In this document: one piece after another, positions 23,984 to 36,184 of the stretch | Layout: the number at the start of each line of letters is the position of its first letter | Numbering within the stretch: the stretch's first letter is position 1 | Made by a program: the position numbers and the translations under genes | Source of the DNA: Hirundichthys speculiger | Taxonomy: Eukaryota > Chordata > Actinopteri > Beloniformes > Exocoetidae | Reading direction: 5' to 3' | Length of the DNA stretch: 64,000 nucleotides | Assembly (NCBI GenBank): GCA_018398805.1 | Contig: JAGFBZ010000569.1 | Location: 321,001 to 385,000 of the forward strand | The notes under the pieces: model-generated | Told to the model about the DNA's origin: nothing | The model's database searches: none | Seen by the model: only the letters and a program-made list of their open reading frames with translations

Positions 23984-24552
23984 GCTGGCTGGCTGGCTGG
24001 CTGCTGCTGGCTGGCTGATGGCTGGCTGGCTGGCTGGCTGCTGGCTGGCTGGTGCTGGCTGGCTGGCTGGATGGATGGATGGATGGATGGCTGCTGATGG
24101 GATGGATGGCTGGCTGGATGGATGCTGGCTGGCTGGCTGATGCTGGATGGCTGGCGGCTGGATGGATGGATGGCTGGATGGATTGATGGATGGCTGATGA
24201 TGGATGGCTGGATGGCTGGATGCTGATGGATGGATGGATGGATGGATGGCTGGTAGATGGATGGATGGCTGCTGGATGGCTGGATGGATGATGGATGGCT
24301 GGCTGCCTGGCTGGCTGGCTGATGGCTGGCTGGCTGGCTGGCTGGCTGGCTGCTGGCTGGATGGCTGGCTGGGCTGGCTGGCGGCGGATGGCTGGCTGTG
24401 CTGGCTGCTGGCTGCTGGCTGGCTGGCTGATGCTGCTGGGCTGGCTGCTGTGCTGGCTGGCTGGATTGGCTGGATGGCTGGCTGGGATGGCTGCTGCTGG
24501 CTGCCTGGCCTGCCTGGATGGCTGGATGATGGATGGATGGATGGAGGATGAT
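23136..24552. repeat. TGGA/TGGC tetranucleotide array
   Basis: The first part (to about 23700) is nearly pure tggatgga with tgatgg interruptions; the middle becomes tggctggc with tgctgg interruptions; the end mixes both. It stops about 50 bp before the transmembrane exon. Long open frames on both strands (for example 23105-24562, -) are repeat by-products. Confidence 0.97.
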
Positions 24553-24603
24553 GGATGTGCATCAGGTTTTAGTTTTAATGGCGGTTGTTGCCTTTCTTCT
24601 CAG

Positions 24604-24783
24604 CAGAAGGGAAGATGGCGCCGGTGGAGAGCAAGAACGGGAAGAAGACAGAAGGAGGAGCAGCAGAGGCGGGAGGTCCTAAATCCTCCATGTTCAGCTG
24701 GTTCGTGGTGCTGGCTCTGCTGGGAGTCTGGAGCTCCGTAGCGGTCGTCTACTTCGACATCGTGGACTACGACAGCGTCATCG
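24604..24783 (+). CDS. asph: asph transmembrane (signal-anchor) exon
   Basis: Phase-1 exon of 180 nt between CAG at 24601-24603 and the donor gtgagt at 24784. It encodes a short polar, Lys-containing stretch (MAPVESKNGKKTEGG...) and then one strong hydrophobic helix, FSWFVVLALLGVWSSVAVV, followed by YFDIVDYDSVI. Mammalian ASPH has FFTWFMVIALLGVWTSVAVV then WFDLVDYEEVL, so this is the type II signal anchor holding the protein in the ER/SR membrane with its C-terminus in the lumen. A second CAG directly follows the acceptor, giving a one-codon choice. An internal ATG in good context may start a short isoform. A TGGA/TGGC array ends about 50 bp upstream. Confidence 0.95.
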
Positions 24784-24832
24784 GTGAGTCAGACGGCCGG
24801 TTTGATCCGGTTTGTGCAGACGGACGGATGTA

Positions 24833-24906
24833 GAATCAGAACTTTATTGCCAGGTACGATTTTACACCTACGAGGAATTTGTTGTGGCGATGATGGTGCA
24901 TGCAAT
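24833..24906 (-). mobile_element. Inverted LINE 3'-tail fragment
   Basis: agaatcagaactttattgcc followed by aggtacgattttacac and gaggaatttgtt matches the inverted 3' end of common fish LINEs. Very short. Confidence 0.5.
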
Positions 24907-25261
24907 TAAGGAAAGTATAACTAAAAGTGTAAACTAAAACTATTACAATATAAAGTCTCCTTACCGTCTAATATTTGGTGCAGGGTTGATTTAACTTTGA
25001 GGGCGTCAACGTTCTCGACCAAGACTCAGCGAACTGTCAACGTTATAATTGCTAAAACACAATCCACAAGAAAATAATGCTCATAATTACAGAAGAAGAG
25101 GCTAGAAAATATGGTTAGTCTTGGGTTGGATGCTAGTTAGCATAGTTAGCTAGTCCAGAGGGATAGACGTTGCTGTCCTGGTCACCAGACCCATCTACTG
25201 GTCTGGTGACCCTCCCATTCACAGCCACGCCCACTGGTTCAGAACGTACCAGACCAGTCAT

Positions 25262-25835
25262 AGTGGTGCGTAGTGGTGCGCAGCGGGTACGTAGCGGTGC
25301 GCAGCGGGTACGTAGCGGTGCGCAGCGGGTACGTAGCGGTGCGCAGCGGGTACGTAGCGGTGCGCAGCGGGTACGTAGCGGTGCGCAGCGGGTACGTAGC
25401 AGTGCGTAGCGGTGCGCAGCGGGTACATAGCGGTGCGTAGCAGTGCGCAGCAGGTACGTAGCGGTGCGCAGCGGGTACGTAGCAGTGCGTAGTGGGTCGT
25501 AGCGGGTCGTAGCGGTCGTGCAGCGGGTCGTAGCGGTGTGCAGCGGGTCGTAGCGGTGTGCAGCGGGTCGTAGCGGTGTGCAGCGGGTCGTAGCGGGGCG
25601 CAGCGGGTCGTAGCGGGGCGCAGCGGGTCGTAGCGGGGAGCAGCGGGTCGTAGCGGGCGCAGCGGGTCGTAGCGGGGTGCAGCGGGTTCGTAGCTGGTCG
25701 TAGCGGTGCGCAGCGGGTCGTAGCGGTGCGCAGCGGGTCGTAGCGGGGTGCAGCGGGTTCGTAGCTGGTCGTAGCGGTGCGCAGCGGGTCGTAGCTGGTT
25801 GTAGCGGTGCAAAGCGGTGCATAGCGGGTCGTAGC
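25262..25835. repeat. 20-21-bp minisatellite
   Basis: Units GGTACGTAGCGGTGCGCAGC (21-bp period with one extra G), changing to 20-bp units of GGGTCGTAGCGGTGCGCAGC toward the right. Confidence 0.93.
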
Positions 25836-26635
25836 GGTGGGTTCTCTGGTTCTCTGGTTCTCTGGTTCTCATGTTCTCTGGTTCTCTGGTTCTCTGGTTC
25901 AGGCAGGAGCAGGAGCCTTGGTCAGGGGTCAGAGGTCAGGGGTCAGAGGTCAGGTCTTGGAGTCTTGCTGTGAGGACGACGTCCTCTGCAGCTGTAACTC
26001 CAGTCTCATCAGTTCGTACCAGTTAGTGGTTTGGTCTGGTCTGGTCTGGTCCGGTCTGGTTTGGTCTGGTGGTTCCAGCAGCTCAGTCTTGTGAACAAAC
26101 ACGTACATAAACAGAAGTGGTTTATGTTTCTAACAGGAAGCCGCCTGCGTCTCCGTGTGGTTACGATCATCTACCAGGTTTCACAACATCCTCAGAGACG
26201 CGTCGCTCTGATATGAATCAGTTTCACCTTCACTCTCTCTGCTTCCGGCCCAGAAACCAACAGCCGGCCTCAACCGGGCCTGAGCGGGTCGTTTTCACGT
26301 TCAAGGGTCCGTTTCATTTAAAGTAACTTTTAGGAGGCGGAGTCTAGAGTCAGCCCCGCCCCCAGACCTCCTCCAGCTCCTCAGGACACCAAGCAGCTCC
26401 CAGGTATCACTTTACGGTACCGTGACCCACATCAGCAACGGCAGTGGTTCTGGAAGTGGTTCTGGAAGAGGAAACAAGAGTGACTGAAAATAAACGTGAC
26501 CGACCCAGAGTTAGCTGGATTTAGACCTGATCTGGGCTAATTCTGGCTCAGTTACTGAAACAGCCAGTGCTATGTGGGCCAGGGGGGGTCCAGAGAGAGT
26601 CCAGAACTGGGCCAAGACAGGACGACATCTGGGCC

Positions 26636-28172
26636 AGTTCAGGCAGCCGGATGTGGACCGGGTCAGGCAGCCAGATGTGGGCCGGTTCAGGCAGCCAGAT
26701 GTGGACCGGTTCAGGCAGACAGATGTGGACCGGTTCAGGCAGACAGATGTGGACCGGGTTCAGACAGCCAGATGTGGGGCAGTTCAGGCAGCCGGCTGTG
26801 GGCCGGGTTCAGGCAGCCAGATGTGGGCCGGGTTCAGGCAGACCAGATGTGGACCGGGTTCAGGCAGCCAGATGTGGACCGGTTCAGGCAGCCAGATGTG
26901 GACCGGTTCAGGCAGCCAGATGTGGACCGGGTTCAGGCAGCCAGATGTGGACCGGTTCAGGCCAGAATGTGGCAGGCAGATGTGGACCGGTTTCAGGCAG
27001 CCAGATGTGGGCGGGTTCAGGCAGCCAGATGTGGGCCGGGTTCAGGCAGCCAGATGTGGACCGGTTCAGGCAGCCGGATGTGGACCGGTTCAGGCAGCCA
27101 GATGTGGACCGGTTCAGGCAGACAGATGTGGACTGGTTCAGGCAGACAGATGTGGACTGGTTCAGGCAGCCAGATGTGGACCGGTTCAGGCAGACAGATG
27201 TGGACTGGTTCAGGCAGCCAGATGTGGACCGGTTCAGGCAGCCAGATGTGGACCGGTTCAGGCAGACAGATGTGGGCCGGTTCAGGCAGCCAGATGTGGG
27301 CCGGTTCAGGCAGCCAGATGTGGGCCGGTTCAGGCAGACGGATGTGGACCGGTTCAGGCAGCCAGATATGGACCGGGTCAGGCAGCCGGATGTGGGCCGG
27401 TTCAGGCAGCCAGATGTGGACCGGGTCAGGCAGCCGGATGTGGGCCGGGTTCAGCCAGATGTCGACCGGTTCAGGCAGACAGATGTGGACCGGGTTCAGG
27501 CAGACAGATGTGGACCGGTTCAGGCAGCCAGATGTGGACCGGGTTCAGGCAGCCAGATGTGGGCCAGTCTAGGCAGCCAGATGTGGACCGGGTTCAGGCA
27601 GCCAGATGTGGGCCGGTTCAGGCAGCCGGATGTGGGCCGGGTTCAGGCAGCCGGATGTGGACCGGTTCAGGCAGCCGGATGTGGGCCGGTTCAGGCAGCC
27701 AGATGTGGACCGGTTCAGGCAGCCGGATGTGGACCGGTTCAGGCAGCCAGATGTGGGCCGGTTCAGGCAGCCGGATGTGGGCCGGTTCAGGCAGCCAGAT
27801 GTGGACCGGGTTCAGGCAGCCGGATGTGGGCCGGGTTCAGGCCGATGTGGACCGGTTTCAGGCAGACAGATGTGGACCGGGTTCAGGCGGTGTTTCAGGC
27901 AGCCAGATGTGGACCGGGTTCAGGCAGCCAGATGTGGCCAGGTTCAGGCAGCCAGATGTGGACCGGGTTCAGGCAGCCGGATGTGGGCCGGTTCAGGCAG
28001 CCAGATGTGGACCGGGTTCAGGCAGCCGGATGTGGACCGGTTCAGGCAGACAGATGTGGGCCGGGTTCAGGCAGCCAGATGTGGACCGGGTTCAGGCAGC
28101 CAGATGTGGGCCGGTTCAGGCAGCCACATGTGGGCCGGTTCAGGCAGCCAGATGTGGACCAGATGTGGGCCA
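26636..28172. repeat. 24-bp minisatellite
   Basis: About 60 units built from ggttcaggcagccagatgtg plus gacc or ggcc, with cagaca and cagccg variants, over about 1.5 kb. All three forward frames stay open for long distances because of the 24/25-bp mixture. The intron sequence on either side (24907-25261, 25836-26635) shows no exon I can support. Confidence 0.95.
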
Positions 28173-29090
28173 CAGCTGCCTCTTCACTCACTTCCACCAG
28201 AAACGTTTCACTTTATTTAAATATTCTTCCTGAAATGTTGACGTTGTTGAGACTTCCTCTTTAAGTTTTTGCACCCGTCACGTCCGTCGGACCGACAGAC
28301 GAGCTGCTGAGCTTCCTGTCGGCGCCGCCGACCCGTTAACCGCTTTAGTGTTCAGGAAGTGGAGACCACAGCGAGGACGACGTCGTCTTCACTTCTCTGC
28401 TGAATGAGGAGGAACGTGGTGCAGCTGCTCAGCTGCCCCCCGCCACAATAAAAGCCTCCCCGCAGTCCTTTATCACTTACCAGGAACTACGAGGCTTTTA
28501 CTGTGAAAAACCAAAGATCCACTTTTAGGGGTTTTGGTCCGGTTTTCTTGGATTAAAGTCCTGCTGCTTCAGTTCTCTGAGGTTTGAGGACTTGGACTGA
28601 TGTCCAGATGTCCCAGAGTTCCCAGCAGATGTTTCAAATCCAGTCCAACACCGTTTCTCCGTCCAAGGAAACCAGTTGTTTCAGCCTGTTGGGGTAAATC
28701 CGTTCCTGGGAAGATTCACAACTGTCTAAAACAGTTTTCCACTTGTGAATATTTTTTGGGAGATGCTTTTACGTCCACTCTCTCGCTCATATGCAGCTTC
28801 TCTAAAACCATTGCTGATGTCCTAGAACACTGGCGTTGTGTTAACGTGTACGTGAATGCTCCAGACCAGATAGAGGTCTGGTTACGGCGGCAGTTTGATT
28901 TTCTTTTCTCCTACTTGGCTTCATTTTAGTTAAATAAATATTATGTTCAGTAAAAATGTGATCCCATGATGCACCAGGATCAGACGACTTTTATTATGTT
29001 TTATTTTCTCCAAAGCATCAACGAAACGAGGTACAAACTTTTGCACACGACTGTACTTCTGTGGTATTTTTGCGTTGCTTTAACCTCCTT
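28173..29090. other. Intron sequence without recognised features
   Basis: Ordinary sequence; the 109-codon open frame at 28600-28929 has no splice sites of fitting phase and no recognisable domain. Confidence 0.5.
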
Positions 29091-29365
29091 CTGTCTTCAT
29101 CCCTCCTCCTCTCCTTATCCTCCTCCTCCTTTCCTTTCTCCTCCTCCTCCTCCTCCTCTCCTTATCCTCCTCCTCTCCTCCTCCTCCTCCTCCTCCTTTC
29201 CTCCTCCTCCTCCTCTCCTTATCCTCCTCCTCTCCTCCTCCTCCTCCTCTCCTCCTCCTCCTCCTCTCCTTATCCTCCTCCTCCTCTCCTCCTCCTCCTC
29301 CTCCTCCTCCTCCTCCTCCTCCTCTCCTTATCCTCCTCTTCCTTTCCTTTTCCTCCTTCCTTCCG
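29091..29365 (+). repeat. TCC-rich polypyrimidine array upstream of the 15-codon exon
   Basis: Units of tcctcctcc with interspersed tctccttatcc. It runs to within about 10 bp of the acceptor at 29372 and therefore forms its polypyrimidine tract. Confidence 0.93.
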
Positions 29366-29372
29366 TGTGCAG

Positions 29373-29417
29373 CCAGAGCTCAGGAGTTTCGTTTGAACTT
29401 TTCTGAAGTTCTACAAG
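29373..29417 (+). CDS. asph: asph 15-codon cassette exon after the membrane anchor
   Basis: The 45-nt phase-1 exon encodes ARAQEFRLNFSEVLQ. Human ASPH isoforms contain AKAKDFRYNLSEVLQ in the same place, between the membrane anchor and the EF-hand-like segment, and that exon is alternatively used. The donor is gtacag at 29418. The upstream polypyrimidine tract is supplied by an imperfect TCC-repeat array running almost to the acceptor (cgtgtgcag). A large CAC/CAT array begins about 70 bp downstream. The exon is a small conserved island between two simple repeats and would sit in the juxtamembrane luminal region. Confidence 0.92.
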
Positions 29418-29486
29418 GTACAGTCACGCTTTTAAACCTTTTAATGATCCACTGATGTAACTCTGTGCTTCATTTCACTCTGTATT

Positions 29487-32068
29487 ACATCATCACCATC
29501 ATCACCATCACCATCATCACCATCACCACCATCATCATCATCACCATCACCATCATCACCATCACCACCATTACTATCTCCACCACCACCACCACCATCA
29601 CCACACCCCACCACCATCACCACCACCACCATCACCACCACCACCACCACACCACCATCATCACCCACCACCACCATCACCACCACACCACCACCACATC
29701 ATCATCATCCATCACCATCACCACACCATCACCACCATTACTATCTCCTCATCATCACCATCACCACCATCACCACCATTACTACTCTCACCTCACCACC
29801 CACCACCATCATCCCACCATCACCACCACCACCATTACTATCTCCATCATCATCACCATCACCACCATCTCCACCATTACTATCTCCATCATCATCACCA
29901 TCACCACCACCACCATCTCCACCATCACCACCACCACCATTACTATCTCCACCATCACCATCACCACCATCCCACCATTACTATCTCCATCATCATCACC
30001 ATCACCACCATCTCCACCATTACTATCTCCATCATCACCACCATCACCACCACCACCATTACTATCTCCATCATCACCACCATCACCACCACCACCATTA
30101 CTATCTCCATCATCATCACCATCACCACCACCACCATTACTATCTCCATCATCATTACCATCACCACCACCACCATTACTATCTCCATAATCACCATCAT
30201 CACCATCATCACCACCACCACCATCATCATCATCACCATCACCACCACCATCACCACCATTACTATCTCCATCATCATCACCATCACCACCATCTCCCAT
30301 CATCACCATCACCACCACCATTACGATCAATCCACCATCACCCACACCACCATTACTATCTCCACCATCACCACCACCACCACCACCATCCACCATTACT
30401 ATCTCCATCATCATCCACCATCCCACCATCACCACCATTACTACTCCACCCATCACCACCACACACCATTACTATCTCCATCATCACACCATCACCACCA
30501 CCATCTCCACCATTACTATCTCCACACATCATCACCACACCATCACCACCACCACCATTACTATCTCCAGCATCACCAGCCAATCACCACCACCACCACA
30601 TCTCCACATCACACCATCCAACACCACCATTACTATCTCCATCATCATTACCATCACCACCACCACCATTACTATCTCCATAATCACCATCATCACCACC
30701 ACCACCATCATCACCATCATCACCATCATCACCACCACCACCATCATCATCATCACCATCACCACCACCATCACCACCATTACTATCTCCATCATCATCA
30801 CCATCACCACCATCACCACCATTACTATCTCCACCATCACCACCACCACCATTACTATCTCCATCATCACCACCATCCCACCACCCCAACCATTCTATCC
30901 ATCCATCATCACCATCACCACCATCACCACCATTACTATCTCCACCATCACACCACCACCACCATTACTATCCAGCCATCACCACCATCAACATCCTCAT
31001 CACCACCATCATCCACCATCCACCATCTCCATCATCACCCACCATCACCACCACCATTCCATCATCCTCACCATCCATCATCATCCCCCACCACCACCAT
31101 TACTATCTCCATCATCATTACCATCACCACCACCACCATTACTCTCCATCTCCATCACCACCACCACCACCCATCATCACCATCATCAACCATCATCACC
31201 ATCCACCACTCCATCATCATCCTCCATCACACCACCATCACCACCATCCCATCACCACCATCACCACCATCACTATCTCCATCCACCACCACCCCCCAGA
31301 TCTCACACCCATCACCACCCACCACCAGACTTCTCCATCATCACCATCACCACCATCACCACCATTACCTTCCACCATCACCACACCACCATTACTATCT
31401 CCATCATCATCACCATCACCACCATCCACCTCCATCATCACCACCATCACCACCACCACCATTACATCTCCCACATCACCACCCACCACCACCCACAGCA
31501 CCATTACTATCTCCATCATCACCACCATCACCACCACCACCATTACTATCCTCCATCCTCACCACCATCACCACCATCAATCACCACCCACCATCACCAC
31601 CATCCGCCACACCACTCACCACCACCACCACCATCATCATCACCATCACCACCACCACCACCCCACCATTCCATCTCCATCATCACCACCATCACCACCA
31701 CCACCATTTACGAGCTCCACCACACCACCACCACACCACCATCATGACCATCACCAACCCACCCCCACACCCATCATCACCACCATCACCACCACCACCA
31801 CCATCATCACCACCACACTCACCCACCCACCACCATCACCACCACCACCACCCCCACCACCCACCACCACCCACCATCATCCACCACCACCATCACAAGC
31901 CATATCACCATCCATCACCACCCACAACCACCACCACCATCACCACCACCACCATCACCACCACCACCACCACCACCACCATCACCACCACCACCACCAC
32001 CATCACCACCACCACCATCACCACCACCACCACCATCACCACCATTACTATCTCCATCATCACCATCA
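29487..32068. repeat. CAC/CAT trinucleotide-based array
   Basis: About 2.6 kb of caccaccat/catcatcac units with a recurrent ccattactatctccatcatc module. It begins about 70 bp after the donor of the 15-codon exon. The right two thirds contain many one-base irregularities. Confidence 0.96.
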
Positions 32069-32079
32069 TGACTTGACTG

Positions 32080-32970
32080 TTTAACATGAATTCACGATTT
32101 CACACACAAACATTTAGGATTTATTGGATATTAAGTTGTAATTTAAATTTGTTATTTTAAAACAAGAAGTTGTGATAACAGGACTTAAAGTTGCAGTTGT
32201 ACAAAATGTGTACTTTTGCGACACATTTGTAATTTTATGACAAAAAATTTTTTTATGCATATTTGAGATTTTATGACAAAAATATGCTTTTAACAATAAA
32301 AGGTTGTGATATTTTACAACAAACTTTCTTGATTTTTGGGCAAAAAGTTGCAGTTATACAAAATGCACAATTTTAAGAGATAAAGATGTAATTTTATGTC
32401 AAAAAGTAGCAGATTTTGCCAATGTTGAATCATACTATCGTACTATGTTAAAAGGTTGCAAATTAGAAAAATGTATAATTTCATGAAAAAATTTTAATTT
32501 TTAAAAAGTCTGACTAATTTTGTGTCAAGAAATTTGTAACATCAAGTTAAAAATCTGCGATTTTACAAAAAATATGGTGATTATATGACAAAGTCACAGT
32601 TTTGTGAAACTTGAAATTCATGAAGAAAAATTGCTTGTTACAACAAAAGTTGGATTTTTGCGAAATTTGTGATTTTACATCAAAACGTCTTGATTTTAGG
32701 ACAGAAAGTCACAGATATACGAAATTCACAATTTCACAACAAAGTTTTAATATTGTGTCAAAATGAAGCAATTTTTCCAAAGTTATTACAATATTTTGTT
32801 AAAAGGTCACAATTTAGCAAAATTCATAATTTTTATGATAATTTCAATATTTTGATTAAAATCTTAGTTTTTTCATACTTTAACCACAAAAAGCTGTAAT
32901 AATGAAATAAAAGTAGTGGTTTGGTGAAATTAGTGATTTTTCCAGCAGAATGTGGTGATTTTACAACAAC
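32080..32970 (-). repeat. AT-rich degenerate repeat block, inverted orientation
   Basis: Motifs gacaaaaagttgcagtt and caatttcacaacaaag are the reverse-complement sense of the 15.9-19.7 kb family. Confidence 0.65.
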
Positions 32971-32999
32971 AGGCTCAGCTTTTGAAGTAAAAAGGTTGA

Positions 33000-33510
33000 A
33001 TGAGATATGGAAGTGTTTCAGAGGAAACTCATCGCTGCTGCTGATCAACAGAATGGTTTGTGACGGACAGAAGAGGAAAACGGAGGTGTGATGAGCTGCT
33101 GCGATCACTGAGAGGAGACAGAAATGTCTCTGTGGAGGACAGACCGCAGGGACTGTTAGCCGTCTAATAATAGAGCTTCCTGTGGAGGAAACGCAGCATG
33201 ATGAAGATTAAAGTCTTATATGTGGACGAAGGTTAGACTCTGCTGCTGAAGCTGCATTTAAAACATTATAGTTTAGTTTTGGAGAACAACAAAGTTTGTT
33301 TCATCGAAGTCTGGGATTCATTTAATTCTAGTTTTTAAAGAAAACCAGGCCAGCGTGGAGCGCTTCTAAGTCTATAGTTAACTGTAACGAGCTGTCAATT
33401 AAAAGACCGCACCCTGAATTTAGCATAAATGAGTAATTTTTATACAGTTGTCATGAATGTGAAATCTGTGTAGACTAAAACTTTTATTTTTTTTTGTTTT
33501 GTTTACCAGG
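33000..33510. other. Intron sequence without recognised features
   Basis: Mixed sequence of about 500 bp; no exon of matching phase seen. Confidence 0.45.
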
Positions 33511-33521
33511 TTGTAACTAGG

Positions 33522-33590
33522 CAAGGCAAGTTTATCTGTAAAGGACGTTGCACACAGAAAGCAAACTCAAAGTGCTTTACAAAGACGAGA
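33522..33590. mobile_element. Dispersed-element fragment, copy 1
   Basis: caaggcaagtttatctgtaa and aaagtgctttacaaag form a short motif found widely in fish genomes. A second copy lies beyond the adjoining minisatellite at 35495-35555. Confidence 0.6.
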
Positions 33591-33684
33591 AAAGTTTATT
33601 TCTGGTGTAAAGTTTTAGATTTTAACGTGGAGATCAGTGGGCAGCTGTGGGCTCTGGTCCCTGCTTCCTGCTGCGTTCCTCCTG

Positions 33685-35475
33685 GGCTACACTATGCTAC
33701 AATAGACTACGCTACACTACGCTACAATAGACTACGCTACACCACACCACGCTACACTACGCTACAATAGACTACACTACACCACGCTACGCTACGCTAC
33801 AATAGACTACACTACACCACACCACGCTACAATAGACTACACCACGCTACACCACGCTACAATAGACTACACTACACCACACCACGCTACATTACGCTAC
33901 ACCACACCATGCTACACTACGCTACAGCACGCTACAATAGACTACACTCCACCACACCACGCTACAATAGACTACACTACACCACGCTACAACCTACAAT
34001 AGCTACACCATACAATAGACTACACTACACCACACCACGCTACACTACGCTACAAAGACTACACTACACACACACCCACGCTACAATAGACACACTACAC
34101 CACACCACACTACACCATGCTACAATACACCACGCTACACTATGCTACAATAGACTACGCTACACCACGCTACAATAGACTACACTACACCACACCACGC
34201 TACAATAGACTACACTACACCACACCACACTACACCATGCTACAATACACCACGCTACACTATGCTACAATAGACTACGCTACACCACGCTACAATAGAC
34301 TACACTACACCACGCTACTCCACGCTACACTACGCTACAATAGACTAGGCTACACCACACTACGCTACAATAGACTACACTACACCACACCACGTTACAT
34401 TACGCTACACCACACCATGCTACACTACGCTACAGCACGCTACAATAGACTACACTACACCACACCACGCTACACTACACTACACTACAATAGACTAGAC
34501 TACACCACACCACACTACACTATGCTACAATAGACTACACTATACCACACCAGGCTACACCACGCTACAATAGACTACACTACACCACACCATGCTACAC
34601 TACACTACAATTGACTATGCTACACCACGCTACGCTACACTACAATAGACTACACTACACCACACCACGCTACACTACTCTACAATAGACTACACTATAC
34701 CACACCACGCTACACCACGCTACAATAGACTACACTACACCACACCATGCTACACTACAGTACAATTGACTATGCTACACCACGCTACGCTACACTACAA
34801 TAGACTACACTACACCACACCACGCTACACTACACTACAATAGACTACACTACACCACACCACGCTACACTACACTACAATAGACAACACTACACCACAC
34901 TACGCTACAATAGACTACACTACACCACACCACGCTACACTACGCTACAATAGACTACACTACACCCTACCACGCTACATTACGCTACACCATGCTACAC
35001 TACGCTACAGCACGCTACAATAGACTACACTACACCACACCACGCTACAATAGACTACACTACACCACACCACGCTACACTACGCTACAATAGACTACAC
35101 TACACCACACCACACTACGCTATGCTACAATAGACTACACTACACCATACCATGCTACACTACACTACAATAGACTACACTACACCACACCACGCTACAC
35201 CACGCTACACTATGCTACAATAGACTACACTACACCACACCAGCTACACCACGCTACACTATGCTACAATAGACTACACTACACCCTACCACGCTACATT
35301 ACACTACAATAGACTACATTACACCACACCACGCTACACCACGCTACAATAGACTACACTACACCACGCTACAATATGCTACAATAGACTACACTACACC
35401 ATACCACGCTACACCACGCTACAATAGATTACACTACACCACACTACGCTACACTACACCACGCTACACCACGCT
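33685..35475. repeat. CTACA-rich minisatellite
   Basis: Units combining ctacaatagactacacta and caccacaccacgcta in variable order over about 1.8 kb. Confidence 0.95.
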
Positions 35476-35487
35476 ACAACACTGGGC

Positions 35488-35560
35488 AAGTCAAGGCAGG
35501 TTTATTTGTAGAGCGCAATTCGTACACAAGGCAATTTAAAGTGCTTTACAGATGCATAAA
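35488..35560. mobile_element. Dispersed-element fragment, copy 2
   Basis: caaggcaggtttatttgtag, then acacaaggcaatttaaagtg and ctttaca: same motif and orientation as 33522-33590. Confidence 0.6.
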
Positions 35561-36182
35561 ATCACAAGAAGGCAAATAGTCATTCCATAAATCATACAAG
35601 CATAAAGATAATCATTAATAAATTAAATTAAAAGTGAATTTAAAGGAAAAATAAATCAAACTAAAAATGAAGAGTTCAGATAAAATTATTAATAAATTAA
35701 AAATAAAGAGTGCAGATAAAATCGTCCCAGTCATCATCTTCACATCTAAACAGATCGCTCAACCGCTCGTACATCTGTGTAAAAAAAGTAGCCGTTGATA
35801 AAAACGCTTTAAAAAACTGCCCGTTTCCAGTCAGCAGAACAAACATGACACAGCACCAGAGTTCTAGAAACATCTAGAAATGTCTGATCAGCTCAAAGGA
35901 TGGATGTTTTCTCTGAATGTTAATGAAGCAACCAGCTAAAACATGGAAAATACTGAATGTAAGGGTTCACTTTTTTAATGATGATGATGCATCCAGAGGA
36001 ATAACAGAACTGCATCCCCGTAAAAAAAAGTTCAGGCTCAGGTTTTTTTTTTTTTTTAGTTTAAGCCCTGCATGACGGGGCAGCTTCTCTGCTTGAAGAA
36101 ATAATCCATATAAACCTCTGGGATCCAGAGCTGTGTCAACCTGAAATACTGTAACAGGATGTAAAGGTTTAGGGCCTGAGAG
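35561..36182. other. Intron sequence without recognised features
   Basis: AT-rich part (35570-35720) then ordinary sequence; a poly-T run at about 36043-36056. Confidence 0.45.
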
Positions 36183-36184
36183 TA

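Noticed and set aside
23105..24562. 485-codon Pro/Ser/Ile/His frame (-) and Trp/Gly frames (+)
   Set aside because: Tetranucleotide TGGA/TGGC repeat translation only.
25913..25930. Possible 18-nt phase-1 exon (GRSRSL)
   Set aside because: The acceptor comes from a repeated ggttctct tract and the exon is too short to support without RNA.
26567..28264. Frames of 565 and 553 codons rich in Gln, Cys, Gly
   Set aside because: The 24-bp repeat reads open in every forward frame; frames switch where 25-bp units occur.
29465..32087. His/Thr- and Val/Met/Gly-rich frames
   Set aside because: Trinucleotide CAC/CAT array; no independent coding evidence.
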